Below are positions 27,739 to 35,586 of a stretch of 64,000 bases of DNA, in pieces; position 1 is the first letter of the stretch; every line of letters begins with the position of its first letter. A model generated the notes under the pieces. The model searched no databases and was not told where the DNA came from. It was given only the letters and a program-made list of their open reading frames with translations. Where the stretch lies: NCBI RefSeq assembly GCF_008728195.1, contig NZ_CP031598.1, forward strand, positions 2,046,001-2,110,000, in the 5' to 3' direction. The DNA comes from Roseovarius indicus (lineage in GTDB: Bacteria > Pseudomonadota > Alphaproteobacteria > Rhodobacterales > Rhodobacteraceae). The translations under genes were made by a program, and so were the position numbers.

Positions 27739-28146
27739 ATGAAACACGAGCCGAATATCAATTCCCTGCTGCGGAATACGAAGATTGCCGATGCGTTCCG
27801 GCGCTGGCTTTGCGAAGACGGCGACACCCTGGTCGCCGCGGCCGACTTGCTCGGCGGTCCGAATTGGGCGAGGCGCGCCAGCACCGTCGTCACCTGCGCT
27901 CGGAATGGCGGCGATCTGCATACGCACCGGCAGACACTTGCGCGTCTTGCCAAGCTTCTGCGTCTCGAGTTCGTCGATGACCTTTCACGACCCGAGGCAG
28001 CACGATTTGTCGCTCTTCACCCCGACGACCCACGTGCCACAGATGCCATGGTTTGTGCGGACGCGGTCTTAAAAGGCAGGCGAGCGTTGGAAGCTCTTTG
28101 GCTTGCCGGCATTCCAGGCCACGGTCATGGTGAGGAGGTGCAGTGA
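27739..28146 (+). CDS. Small hypothetical protein of the recombination module
   Basis: 135 residues from ATG 27739, with GAGTGAG upstream; a GTG at 27727 is an alternative. It is soluble and Arg-rich, with a helical region WARRASTVVTCARNGG...RLAKLLRLEF reminiscent of a DNA-binding fold. No family recognised. Its TGA shares one base with the ATG of the next gene, so the two are coupled. Confidence 0.55.
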   Translation: MKHEPNINSLLRNTKIADAFRRWLCEDGDTLVAAADLLGGPNWARRASTVVTCARNGGDLHTHRQTLARLAKLLRLEFVDDLSRPEAARFVALHPDDPRATDAMVCADAVLKGRRALEALWLAGIPGHGHGEEVQ

Positions 28147-28520
28147 TGGAGATTGCGAACACTCCCGGTCTCACCACCGCGCGCTTGCAGGCAGAGTTGG
28201 CAGCTCAATGGCTGAACTTGATCCGCTTTGAAAATCATCATGGTGCGCCCACATTCTCGCCAAGCATGTGCTACTACCATGCCATGCTCGACCCCGAGGC
28301 CGGGGACTCTGCGCGGCTGGAGGCGTGCCGGGCCATGCTGCTCTGCATCCGGCGGCGCCTCCCGATCGAGGACTTCAAGGGCCTTGCGAAATTCAAGGAA
28401 GAGCGACCGAAGGATCCGTACGGCAAGGCGTGGAAAACGACACGGTTGGGTGCCGAGTTGTGGATGATCGCACATCTTCTCGAGATCGCGATCAGCGGAC
28501 TCGAAGAGGGTTGCCGATAA
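28146..28520 (+). CDS. Small hypothetical protein coupled to the preceding gene
   Basis: 124 residues. Start ATG 28146 follows GAGGAGG with 7-base spacing and overlaps the upstream TGA (TGATG). No recognised domain; it is a helical soluble protein with a Trp/His-containing centre. It sits between the tandem recombinases and the convergent integrase and ends just before a strong terminator, so it probably belongs to the mobility module. Confidence 0.55.
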   Translation: MEIANTPGLTTARLQAELAAQWLNLIRFENHHGAPTFSPSMCYYHAMLDPEAGDSARLEACRAMLLCIRRRLPIEDFKGLAKFKEERPKDPYGKAWKTTRLGAELWMIAHLLEIAISGLEEGCR

Positions 28521-28530
28521 GTCGGAGTAA

Positions 28531-28556
28531 CCGGGGCCGCCATCAGGCGGCCCCGG
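28531..28556 (+). terminator. Intrinsic terminator after the small-gene pair
   Basis: CCGGGGCCGCC-ATCA-GGCGGCCCCGG followed by TTTCTTG. Perfect 11-bp stem; ends the plus-strand transcript before the convergent integrase. Confidence 0.8.
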
Positions 28557-28794
28557 TTTCTTGTATGCTGACATCAGCCGCGCAAAGCGACCTTCGCTCG
28601 AAACGGTTTTTGTCCGGAAAGCGGTTTGACTTGGCCTCTACCATGGCTTTGAGGATCTCGAGAGAGGTCATCGTCAACCGTGTCGTCGCCCGAACCACCT
28701 GAACGTCCTCGGTGACGACAGGTTTTTCAGGGGCCCACATTACAGGCTCAAGCGTTGCCCCATGGTTATTCTTCGATTCTGCCTCTTGTCGATG

Positions 28795-31638
28795 CTACCT
28801 TGCCTTTTTCGGCCTCACACTCTTGGTGCGCCTGCGTTCGACTGAAAGGGGGCGCGGCTGTCGCGTGCTCTCGTAGACAGGTTCGGGCGTGATATCTCCT
28901 GCACGGCTGAGATGTTCATGAAGGCGTGCTTGCGAATTTTTGCCAATGCGGCCCAGGCGGCGATGCAGCAAGTTTGTATCCGTCTCCGGCACAAGGAAAC
29001 GCCGTCGCAAATTGAAACGTGTCGGAATGTCGAGCTGGGCCTCGGCCAGTTCCACCGATCCCGAAATCGCGAGTTCATTTGGTGCGGGTCTGGAGGTTTC
29101 CAGCGGACAGCCCCAGGCAATATCGAGAAATTTTCGGTTGCCGAGAGTACGCGTGGCGACGATCAACCCAGGACGCCCGGTTGACGAGGTGATATCGCCG
29201 CGACGGTTCGGGAGTGCGCAGACAACCAGATCTCCCACGACGAGGTCGACCGGGCGGCAGTCCTGGTCCGGAATGTTCGGTTCGGCATCGATCATAAAAT
29301 CTTTTTCGGTTTTCTGCTGTCCTGCCAAGGTTTTGCGGTTCGCAGAGGGGGTATATAGTGGTTTGTCGTCGACCAGAATCAGCAGGTGCTCGAGTGCAGC
29401 CGTCGCCTCTTCGCTCGCCGGCATGGTGAGGGAATATTGCCGGCTGAGCGAAATGATCGAGGCGGCAACGTCCTTTTCCCCGAGAGGCGCACATCCGTTC
29501 CACGGATATGCCGAGGGGGCTTTTCGGCCCGAGACGGATGCTTCGAACACGATCTCGTCGGTTTCCGCGTCGCGTAGCAGGACGGCGGAGACTTCCCGGC
29601 GATCGGTCAACGCCACGTCGACATCCAGCGCCGTCTGCAGGGCGGTCGTGTTGCCTGTAATGACCGGGAAGCCAAACCGCCGGTCGACGCCGACCTCGAT
29701 CCCGTAGTCGACAGTATCGAGCACGTCTTTGAGTTCCAGCAGGCCATGGTCGGAATAATGCCGGTCGATGGTTGTGCCCTCGAGGTGACCGAGGATCCGC
29801 TGACGCGTGCCGGTATCGATGCCCAGGCCCATGAGCTTGGAGGACAGCGTACGCCGCATGGCGTAGATGTCCTCACGTGCGTCGTGGAGCTTTAGCGTCG
29901 TCAAGAGGTTCCGCAGGCGATCGCCGAAGATCTGTGATCGCCGGCCGTGGCTCTTGTCAGGCTGGATCTCCGGGAAGAGCCAGCTCTCGCCTGCCTTCTT
30001 TTTCGCGACGACCCATTCCCGGAACCCCAGCTTGAGAAGGATCTGCGGGATCGGCAAAATACGCCGAGATTGTTCGTTTTTCAGGTATGCATCTTCTTCC
30101 TCTCCAAGGAAGATGCAGAGGATGCCGTCGCGGCGAACGATGTCCGACACGGCGGCCTGGAGGATCTCTTCTGGGCGTACGCCCATCGTGATCATAACCA
30201 GGGGAACCCAGTAGATTGCATCCCGGATGATATATCTTTTGCGCGCTGTCGCCTTGCGGCTGCGCTGCTTGGGCGAAGAGGTGCCAAGATAAATCGGCGA
30301 GCGGAACAGGCGTGATACGTGCTCAAGCGACCAAGACATGCGCCGCTTCGGGCGCGATACCCGTGTCGGGAGTTTGCAGTCGGTCTTCTGGGACTTGTGC
30401 CATGCCTGTAGCCGTTTCTTGAGTTGGGAATGTGATGGAACGACGCGATCCTCATCATCGACATCGCGGCCGACGCGTTTCGTTCCGAGCGCGGCGCGGA
30501 AGATGCGATTGAGCATGTCGCGCTGGACGAAAAGGTAGCCATCAGTCAACCGCGGGATGAGTTCCTGTACCAGCCGACGGCGCTTGTCGGGTATCGATAA
30601 TGTGTCGAGGCTGGTGATCTCTTCAAGGAGCTTGGCGTCTTTTGTATCGGCTTCGCGGATTTCCTGAAGCGGACACAAATCCCGTCCTGCATGACCATGG
30701 CGATTACGTCCGTGGGCTTTGCCCCAGCCTTTCGGTAGCATCCAGACGGTGAACAGAAACTCGAAAGATTGCTCGAGCACAATCGATGAGACAGGTATGT
30801 CTTCGAAGTACGAGATGGCGAGTTTCCCGACGACACGGATCTTATTCTCGACGTCACGAGGGGCCTCTTTGCAGGCTTTCTCGACCGCGTCCGAAAGCAA
30901 CATGGGGGGCTTCATGCTGTCCCGGGACGGGGCCAGTCCGTGGTCCAGAAGGAGCTCACGGCCGACATGCAGTGGATCATCGAAGTCCCGCTCCACGCAG
31001 GCGTTCAACTCGTTCAGCCGCCGCATGAGAAAGAGTACTTGCCGGGCAACCGCAGGGGCCTCGATGGCGTCTGTGCCGAGGCCGTTTTGCCGCGCGATCT
31101 CTCCCGCGAATGCCGCGGCCACCGACCAGTCCCGGGTTCGCTGGGCGTCCCGGATACGATCGGTCTCAGCTTCGAGCCGGTCGAGATAGGCGTCGGCGCC
31201 CTCGATGGGTGGCGCACTCTCCTGGCGGGCGATCATGCCACCGACGGCCGAGCGAACCATTTCTTTGAGCATCGATTGAACCCTGGCCTCGCAGACCGGG
31301 CTGTTCTGAAGTTCGCTGAGCACGTTTCTCTCTCCTGCCTCTATCGCGGACAGCAGGTCGGCCGACCGCTTTACCGCTTCGGCGAGGACGTGCGTACGAA
31401 GTGATACCGACAGAAATGCAGGCGCGCCGAAACGCCGAATTTTTTCGGGCCAGCGCCGCCGGAAGTAGAAGATCCCGTTTCTGAGAACGAGGTGAAGCCC
31501 CCATTTTCTCGACGGTTCCCGCGCTCCACACCGCGTGCGATGTGAACCAGTTTGTGAACCACCGCGACGTGGAGACGGGAGGCTGGCCGCTTGATCAACG
31601 GCTATCCCATTGGGAGGTATGGAGTTTTTTGAGGTCAT
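28795..31638 (-). CDS. 947-residue tyrosine integrase with C-terminal PemK/MazF-like domain, abutting tRNA-Gln
   Basis: An N-terminal DUF6538-like segment is at 48-70 (VLRNGIFYFRRRWPEKIR). The catalytic domain has R488 (MGVRPEEIL), R595 in YAMRR where the usual HxxR His is Tyr592, GH at 617-618 and the nucleophile Tyr628 (DRHYSD). After it the protein continues for 300 residues. About 800-910 has the signature GDLVVCALP...GRPGLIVA...RRRFLVP...LLHRRLGRIG, which resembles the SH3-like PemK/MazF fold. The only start that keeps the DUF6538 region is ATG 31638, whose A is the base directly after the tRNA-Gln CCA. It faces away from the tRNA. It is the best candidate for the enzyme that integrates the element into the tRNA 3' end. 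The fusion may be a captured toxin-like or nucleic-acid-binding module; function unproven. Confidence 0.85.
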   Translation of the reverse strand: MTSKNSIPPNGIAVDQAASLPSPRRGGSQTGSHRTRCGAREPSRKWGLHLVLRNGIFYFRRRWPEKIRRFGAPAFLSVSLRTHVLAEAVKRSADLLSAIEAGERNVLSELQNSPVCEARVQSMLKEMVRSAVGGMIARQESAPPIEGADAYLDRLEAETDRIRDAQRTRDWSVAAAFAGEIARQNGLGTDAIEAPAVARQVLFLMRRLNELNACVERDFDDPLHVGRELLLDHGLAPSRDSMKPPMLLSDAVEKACKEAPRDVENKIRVVGKLAISYFEDIPVSSIVLEQSFEFLFTVWMLPKGWGKAHGRNRHGHAGRDLCPLQEIREADTKDAKLLEEITSLDTLSIPDKRRRLVQELIPRLTDGYLFVQRDMLNRIFRAALGTKRVGRDVDDEDRVVPSHSQLKKRLQAWHKSQKTDCKLPTRVSRPKRRMSWSLEHVSRLFRSPIYLGTSSPKQRSRKATARKRYIIRDAIYWVPLVMITMGVRPEEILQAAVSDIVRRDGILCIFLGEEEDAYLKNEQSRRILPIPQILLKLGFREWVVAKKKAGESWLFPEIQPDKSHGRRSQIFGDRLRNLLTTLKLHDAREDIYAMRRTLSSKLMGLGIDTGTRQRILGHLEGTTIDRHYSDHGLLELKDVLDTVDYGIEVGVDRRFGFPVITGNTTALQTALDVDVALTDRREVSAVLLRDAETDEIVFEASVSGRKAPSAYPWNGCAPLGEKDVAASIISLSRQYSLTMPASEEATAALEHLLILVDDKPLYTPSANRKTLAGQQKTEKDFMIDAEPNIPDQDCRPVDLVVGDLVVCALPNRRGDITSSTGRPGLIVATRTLGNRKFLDIAWGCPLETSRPAPNELAISGSVELAEAQLDIPTRFNLRRRFLVPETDTNLLHRRLGRIGKNSQARLHEHLSRAGDITPEPVYESTRQPRPLSVERRRTKSVRPKKAR

Positions 31639-31713
31639 TGGCTGGGGTGGTAGGATTCGAACCTACGGTACACGGTACCAAAAACCGCTGCCTTACCACT
31701 TGGCTACACCCCA
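31639..31713 (-). tRNA. tRNA-Gln (anticodon TTG), integration target of the element
   Basis: 75 nt including encoded CCA. Cloverleaf: acceptor TGGGGTG/CACCCCA, anticodon loop TTTTGGT with TTG, T arm GGTTCGAATCC. The 3' end faces the element and the integrase start follows the CCA at once. The gene is intact, so integration restored the 3' end. Confidence 0.95.
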
Positions 31714-31808
31714 ACGGTGACGCGCGTATTACTCTGGTCGGTGCGGCTGTTCAAGCCCGGATTGGCAGAAATTCGCGCCTTTTGTGCCGGTCATGCGATC
31801 GGGCAGGG

Positions 31809-32330
31809 TTACTCGAGGATTTCGTCGGCGGCGACGCCCCAGATCGTCTCTTTCGGGGTCCAGCCCTCGTAGCCTGCAACCTCAAGCCGGCACCAGCCTG
31901 GGGTGCAGGTTTCGATGCGGGCGATGACGCCGATTTCAAGCCGTGCGATCACGATGGCGTTGGGATCGGGCTGGGCGTGCAGTTCCAGCATGTCCTGTTC
32001 GGCGATGGCGGTGCGCACGCCTGACAGGAGCGAATAATGCACCCAGCCGCCGGCGCCGTCACGGTCGCGCACGCGGCGCCAGTGGCCGTGCTCTGCGGTG
32101 ATCTCGAGGGGAGTGTCCTCGTGCTTGAAGACCCAGTCGATGCGATGCGTCAGGCTCGGGCCCCGGCGGACATTGGCCTCGGCGGCCTTCATCGAGACGA
32201 AGCGTGGCAGCGGAAGGTTGGTGACCGGCCCGCGCTCATCTGCCCGGGCGGGCAGGGCGGCGGCCAGACCGGCGATGACACAGGCGAAAAGTCCCGGGGC
32301 CATCCCCGGAAACGTCGATTTAAGCGACAT
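31809..32330 (-). CDS. Secreted SH3-domain protein
   Basis: 173 residues from ATG 32330 with AGGA upstream. N-terminal signal peptide (FACVIAGLAAALPARA, cut near residue 31). The rest is two bacterial SH3-type repeats: AAEANVRRGPSLTHRIDWVF and DPNAIVIARLEIGVIARI, with conserved Gly-Trp (GGWVH, GWTPKE) residues. Such proteins bind or sense the cell wall in the periplasm. Divergent from the dehydrogenase gene to the right. Confidence 0.8.
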   Translation of the reverse strand: MSLKSTFPGMAPGLFACVIAGLAAALPARADERGPVTNLPLPRFVSMKAAEANVRRGPSLTHRIDWVFKHEDTPLEITAEHGHWRRVRDRDGAGGWVHYSLLSGVRTAIAEQDMLELHAQPDPNAIVIARLEIGVIARIETCTPGWCRLEVAGYEGWTPKETIWGVAADEILE

Positions 32331-32435
32331 GCTCGAATTCCTGCTCTTCAATGCCATTGGGGTTCTTGTGCCCCGCTGTTTCATGGGCCAGTCTGGCACC
32401 ATCGCGCGGTCATTGGAAGTCAAAGGAGGAGCTCC

Positions 32436-33422
32436 ATGCCATCTGCCCGTCTGAGTGTTGTCGTAACGCGACGCTTGCCCGAGCCGGTGGAGCGCCGGAT
32501 GCAGGAGCTGTTCGACGTGCGCCTGCGCGAGAGCGATACGCCGATGTCGCGTGAGGAACTGGTCGAGGCGGTGGCGTCGGCCGATGTTCTGGTGCCGACG
32601 ATCACCGACCGGATCGACGCCGGCCTGATTTCCCAGGCCGGCGAGCGGTTGAAGCTGATCGCCAATTACGGCGCCGGGGTCGACCATATCGACGTGCACA
32701 CGGCGCGCCAGCGGGGGATCCTGGTGTCGAACACGCCGGGCGTTCTGACCGACGACACGGCCGACATGACCATGGCGCTGATCCTGGCCGTTCTACGCCG
32801 CATCCCCGAGGGGCTGGCCCTGATGCAGTCGGGCGAGTGGCACGGCTGGTCGCCCACCGCACTGCTTGGCGGGCGCGTGGCCGGGCGGCGGCTGGGCATC
32901 CTCGGCATGGGCCGGATCGGGCAGGCGGTGGCCCGCCGGGCGTCGGCCTTCGGCATGCAGATCCATTATCACAACCGGCATCGCCTGCGCGAGGAGACCG
33001 AAGAAGATCTGGGCGCGCGGTACTGGGAAAGCCTTGACCAGATGGTCGCGCGGATGGACGTGATGTCGATCAACTGCCCGCACACGCCCTCGACCTTCCA
33101 CCTGATGAACGCACGGCGGCTGAAGCTGATGAAGCCCGACTCGGTGATCGTGAACACGTCGCGGGGCGAGGTGATCGACGAGAACGCCCTGACGAGAATG
33201 CTGCGGGCCGGCGAAATCGCCGGAGCCGGGCTCGATGTCTTCGAGCACGGGACCGAGATCAATCCGCGCCTGCGGGAGCTGAAAAACGTGGTGCTGCTGC
33301 CGCATATGGGCTCGGCCACGAACGAGGGTCGGATGGAGATGGGCGAGAAGGTGCTCTTGAACATCAAGACCTTCGACGACGGCCACCGCCCGCCAGATCA
33401 GGTGGTGCCGGCGATGCTTTGA
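32436..33422 (+). CDS. D-isomer-specific 2-hydroxyacid dehydrogenase (glyoxylate/hydroxypyruvate reductase type)
   Basis: 328 residues, AAAGGAGG before ATG 32436. NAD(P)-binding motif GMGRIG at 157-162; catalytic Arg243 (NTSRGEVID) and His290 (LPHMGS), with an acidic residue in VFEHGTE between them. Family members reduce glyoxylate or hydroxypyruvate, or oxidise D-glycerate. Exact substrate uncertain. Followed by a bidirectional terminator. Confidence 0.9.
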   Translation: MPSARLSVVVTRRLPEPVERRMQELFDVRLRESDTPMSREELVEAVASADVLVPTITDRIDAGLISQAGERLKLIANYGAGVDHIDVHTARQRGILVSNTPGVLTDDTADMTMALILAVLRRIPEGLALMQSGEWHGWSPTALLGGRVAGRRLGILGMGRIGQAVARRASAFGMQIHYHNRHRLREETEEDLGARYWESLDQMVARMDVMSINCPHTPSTFHLMNARRLKLMKPDSVIVNTSRGEVIDENALTRMLRAGEIAGAGLDVFEHGTEINPRLRELKNVVLLPHMGSATNEGRMEMGEKVLLNIKTFDDGHRPPDQVVPAML

Positions 33423-33427
33423 AGGAG

Positions 33428-33460
33428 GAACGGCGCCACGAGGGCGCCGTTCTTTGTTTG
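33428..33460. terminator. Bidirectional terminator between convergent genes
   Basis: GAACGGCGCC-ACGAG-GGCGCCGTTC then TTTGTTTG; 10-bp perfect stem between the stop codons of the dehydrogenase and the quinone oxidoreductase. Confidence 0.85.
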
Positions 33461-33461
33461 C

Positions 33462-34436
33462 TCAGAGGGTGATGATGGTGGAGCCGGTGGTTTCGCGGGC
33501 TTCCAGCGCGCGGTGGGCCTCGGCGATGTCCTCGAGCGCGAAACGCTGCCCGATATTCACCTTCACGTCGCCGCTTTCCACCTTCTCGAACAGGTGCTTG
33601 GCCATCGCCTGGCAGCGGTCGTGATCGGCCAGGAAGGTAAAGAGCGTGGTGCGCGTCATCTTGAGCGAGCCCTTCGAGGCCAGCGTCAGCAGGCTGACCG
33701 GCTCGACCGGGCCGGAGGCATTGCCGAAGGACATCATCATGCCCAGCGGTTTGAGGCAGTCGAGCGAGGCGTCGAACGTGTCCTTGCCGACGCCGTCCAT
33801 CACGACATCAACGCCCTTGTCGCCGGTGATTTTCTTGACCTCGGGCACGAAATCCGTCTCGCGGTAGTTGATGCAGTGGCTGGCGCCCATTTCCAGCGCG
33901 AGCTTGCACTTCGCGTCGGTTCCGGCCGTGCCGATCAACTCGATCCCTTCCGAGCGCGCCCACTGGCAGGCGAGCAGGCCCACGCCCCCGGCGGCCGCGT
34001 GGAAGAGCACGGTCTGGCCTTTCTCGAGCGGCCAGGTGCGGTGGAAGAGGTATTCCACGGTCATGCCCTGCAGCATGATCGAGGCCGCTTCCTCGAAGGA
34101 AATGCCATCTGGCAGGGGGCACACCTGTGCGGCAGGCATGACGCGCACGTCGCAATAGGCGCCGGGTGGTACGGCGGCATAGGCGGCGCGGTCGCCTTCC
34201 TTGAGATGGGTGACGCCTTCGCCCACGGCCTCGACGATGCCGGCCGCCTCCATGCCGAGGGCATGGGGCAGGGGTAGCGGGTAGAGCCCGGTGCGCTGGT
34301 AGACGTCGATGTAGTTCAGTCCGCAGGCCTTGTGGCGGATGCGAATCTCGCCCGGGCCGGGTTCGCCCACCTCGACCTCGACGAGTTTCATTTTTTCCGG
34401 GCCGCCGGCCTCTTCGATAATGACGCTGCGTGACAT
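33462..34436 (-). CDS. Zinc-free quinone oxidoreductase (NADPH:quinone reductase, MDR family)
   Basis: 324 residues from ATG 34436 with GGAAG upstream. It has the medium-chain dehydrogenase layout: an N-terminal GroES-like domain lacking zinc cysteines, and the nucleotide motif HAAAGGVGLLACQWA at about 145-160. The segment GADVVMDGVGKDTF (here DVVMDGVG) fits the Qor group. It reduces quinones with NADPH in the cytoplasm. Confidence 0.88.
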   Translation of the reverse strand: MSRSVIIEEAGGPEKMKLVEVEVGEPGPGEIRIRHKACGLNYIDVYQRTGLYPLPLPHALGMEAAGIVEAVGEGVTHLKEGDRAAYAAVPPGAYCDVRVMPAAQVCPLPDGISFEEAASIMLQGMTVEYLFHRTWPLEKGQTVLFHAAAGGVGLLACQWARSEGIELIGTAGTDAKCKLALEMGASHCINYRETDFVPEVKKITGDKGVDVVMDGVGKDTFDASLDCLKPLGMMMSFGNASGPVEPVSLLTLASKGSLKMTRTTLFTFLADHDRCQAMAKHLFEKVESGDVKVNIGQRFALEDIAEAHRALEARETTGSTIITL

Positions 34437-34701
34437 GGGCGCTTCCTTGTCTGGTTGCGGGGATTTGGGGGCATTACTGCACGGATTGGCCCGCGGGCTC
34501 AACAAGGATGACGCCGATGGCCGTCGCGACGGACGTTGGTGGAAATTGCCCGGCGAAGCGCGTGCCGAGGCTCGGTGTGCGGTATGTTACATTGTGGAAA
34601 GTCCCGCCCGATCAGAAATTTAGCAGCTTTCCACGACAGGCCGTGGCCCTTGATCAAATTGGTTGACAACACTGGACGATCGAGGCGGTCGTCGGGTACC
34701 G

Positions 34702-35403
34702 ATGTCGGCATGGTACCCTTCTGTGGCAGGTGATTTTTTGAACGCATTTGAGTATCAGGATTATCTCGTGTTTCTCGCGGGCGGGATTTTCTGCCTGGGG
34801 TATCTGATCATCAACCAGGTCTTCCTGCGGATCATGGGCCTGATCGGCATGGGCCTTTACATTCTCTACTACGCCATCGCCGCGGAAACGCCGCTCTGGT
34901 CGGCGATCTGGGTCAGCGTGGCCATGGTGATCACCAACCTGATCGGGCTTTTCAGCCTTTGGCTGCGCTCGTCACCGCTTTCGATCCCGCGGCGGTACCG
35001 GGATATCTATGCGCATTTCGACATCCTGCCGCCCGGTGATTTCCGAAAGCTGATGCGGGCCGCCAGGCGCGGTGAACGGCCGATGGGGTACGAGCTGACG
35101 CAGGTCGGTAACCCGGTCGATACGCTCACCTTCGTCATCAATGGCGGCGCGGACGTGCTGAAAAGCGGTCAGACATTTTCATTGCCGGACGGCATTTTCG
35201 TGGGCGAGATCGCCTATCTCACCGGGCACGCGGCGTCGGCGACGGTCGTGCTGACCGGGAAGAGCGACGTGCTGGAGTGGAACATTCCCGCCCTGCGGCG
35301 CCAGGCGGCGCGGGACGTTCAGTTTCGCCTTGCGCTCGATGCCATGATTTCGCTCGACCTGGCCGGCAAGGTGGCGCGCGGCGGCTCACCCGTGCAGGTT
35401 TAG
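34702..35403 (+). CDS. Popeye-like membrane protein with cyclic-nucleotide-binding-like domain
   Basis: 233 residues from ATG 34702. TTG 34738 with GGCAGGTG upstream is an equally good start. Three hydrophobic segments are packed near the N-terminus (about 25-100), followed by a cytosolic domain with GEIAYLTG...ASATVVL, the phosphate-cassette-like motif of the cNMP-binding fold. This layout (3 TM plus cNBD) is that of Popeye-domain proteins. Ligand and role are unknown. Confidence 0.7.
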   Translation: MSAWYPSVAGDFLNAFEYQDYLVFLAGGIFCLGYLIINQVFLRIMGLIGMGLYILYYAIAAETPLWSAIWVSVAMVITNLIGLFSLWLRSSPLSIPRRYRDIYAHFDILPPGDFRKLMRAARRGERPMGYELTQVGNPVDTLTFVINGGADVLKSGQTFSLPDGIFVGEIAYLTGHAASATVVLTGKSDVLEWNIPALRRQAARDVQFRLALDAMISLDLAGKVARGGSPVQV

Positions 35404-35586
35404 GGCCGCCGGTGCGGGGTGGGGCGCGCAAACGCGGCGCATTTCCGCATGTGAAGAACTGTGCGGTTGCCAAGACCCGTGAACGTGCCGTTAGCTATGG
35501 TCAAACCCCGACACGGTGCGCGGGGATGAAGGGCGCTTGGCCTGGTCTCTGGCGCCCGGCCAGATAACATTTCGACAGGAGGTTCC

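Noticed and set aside
28543..28740. A 65-codon minus-strand frame downstream of the integrase
   Set aside because: No ribosome-binding site and its stop lies within the strong terminator hairpin at 28531-28556; no family recognised.
1..31638. A second copy of the tRNA-Gln 3' end (left attachment site)
   Set aside because: I read for the T-arm and acceptor sequence of tRNA-Gln within the element and saw none, so the left end is probably outside the window; I cannot exclude a short or degenerate copy.
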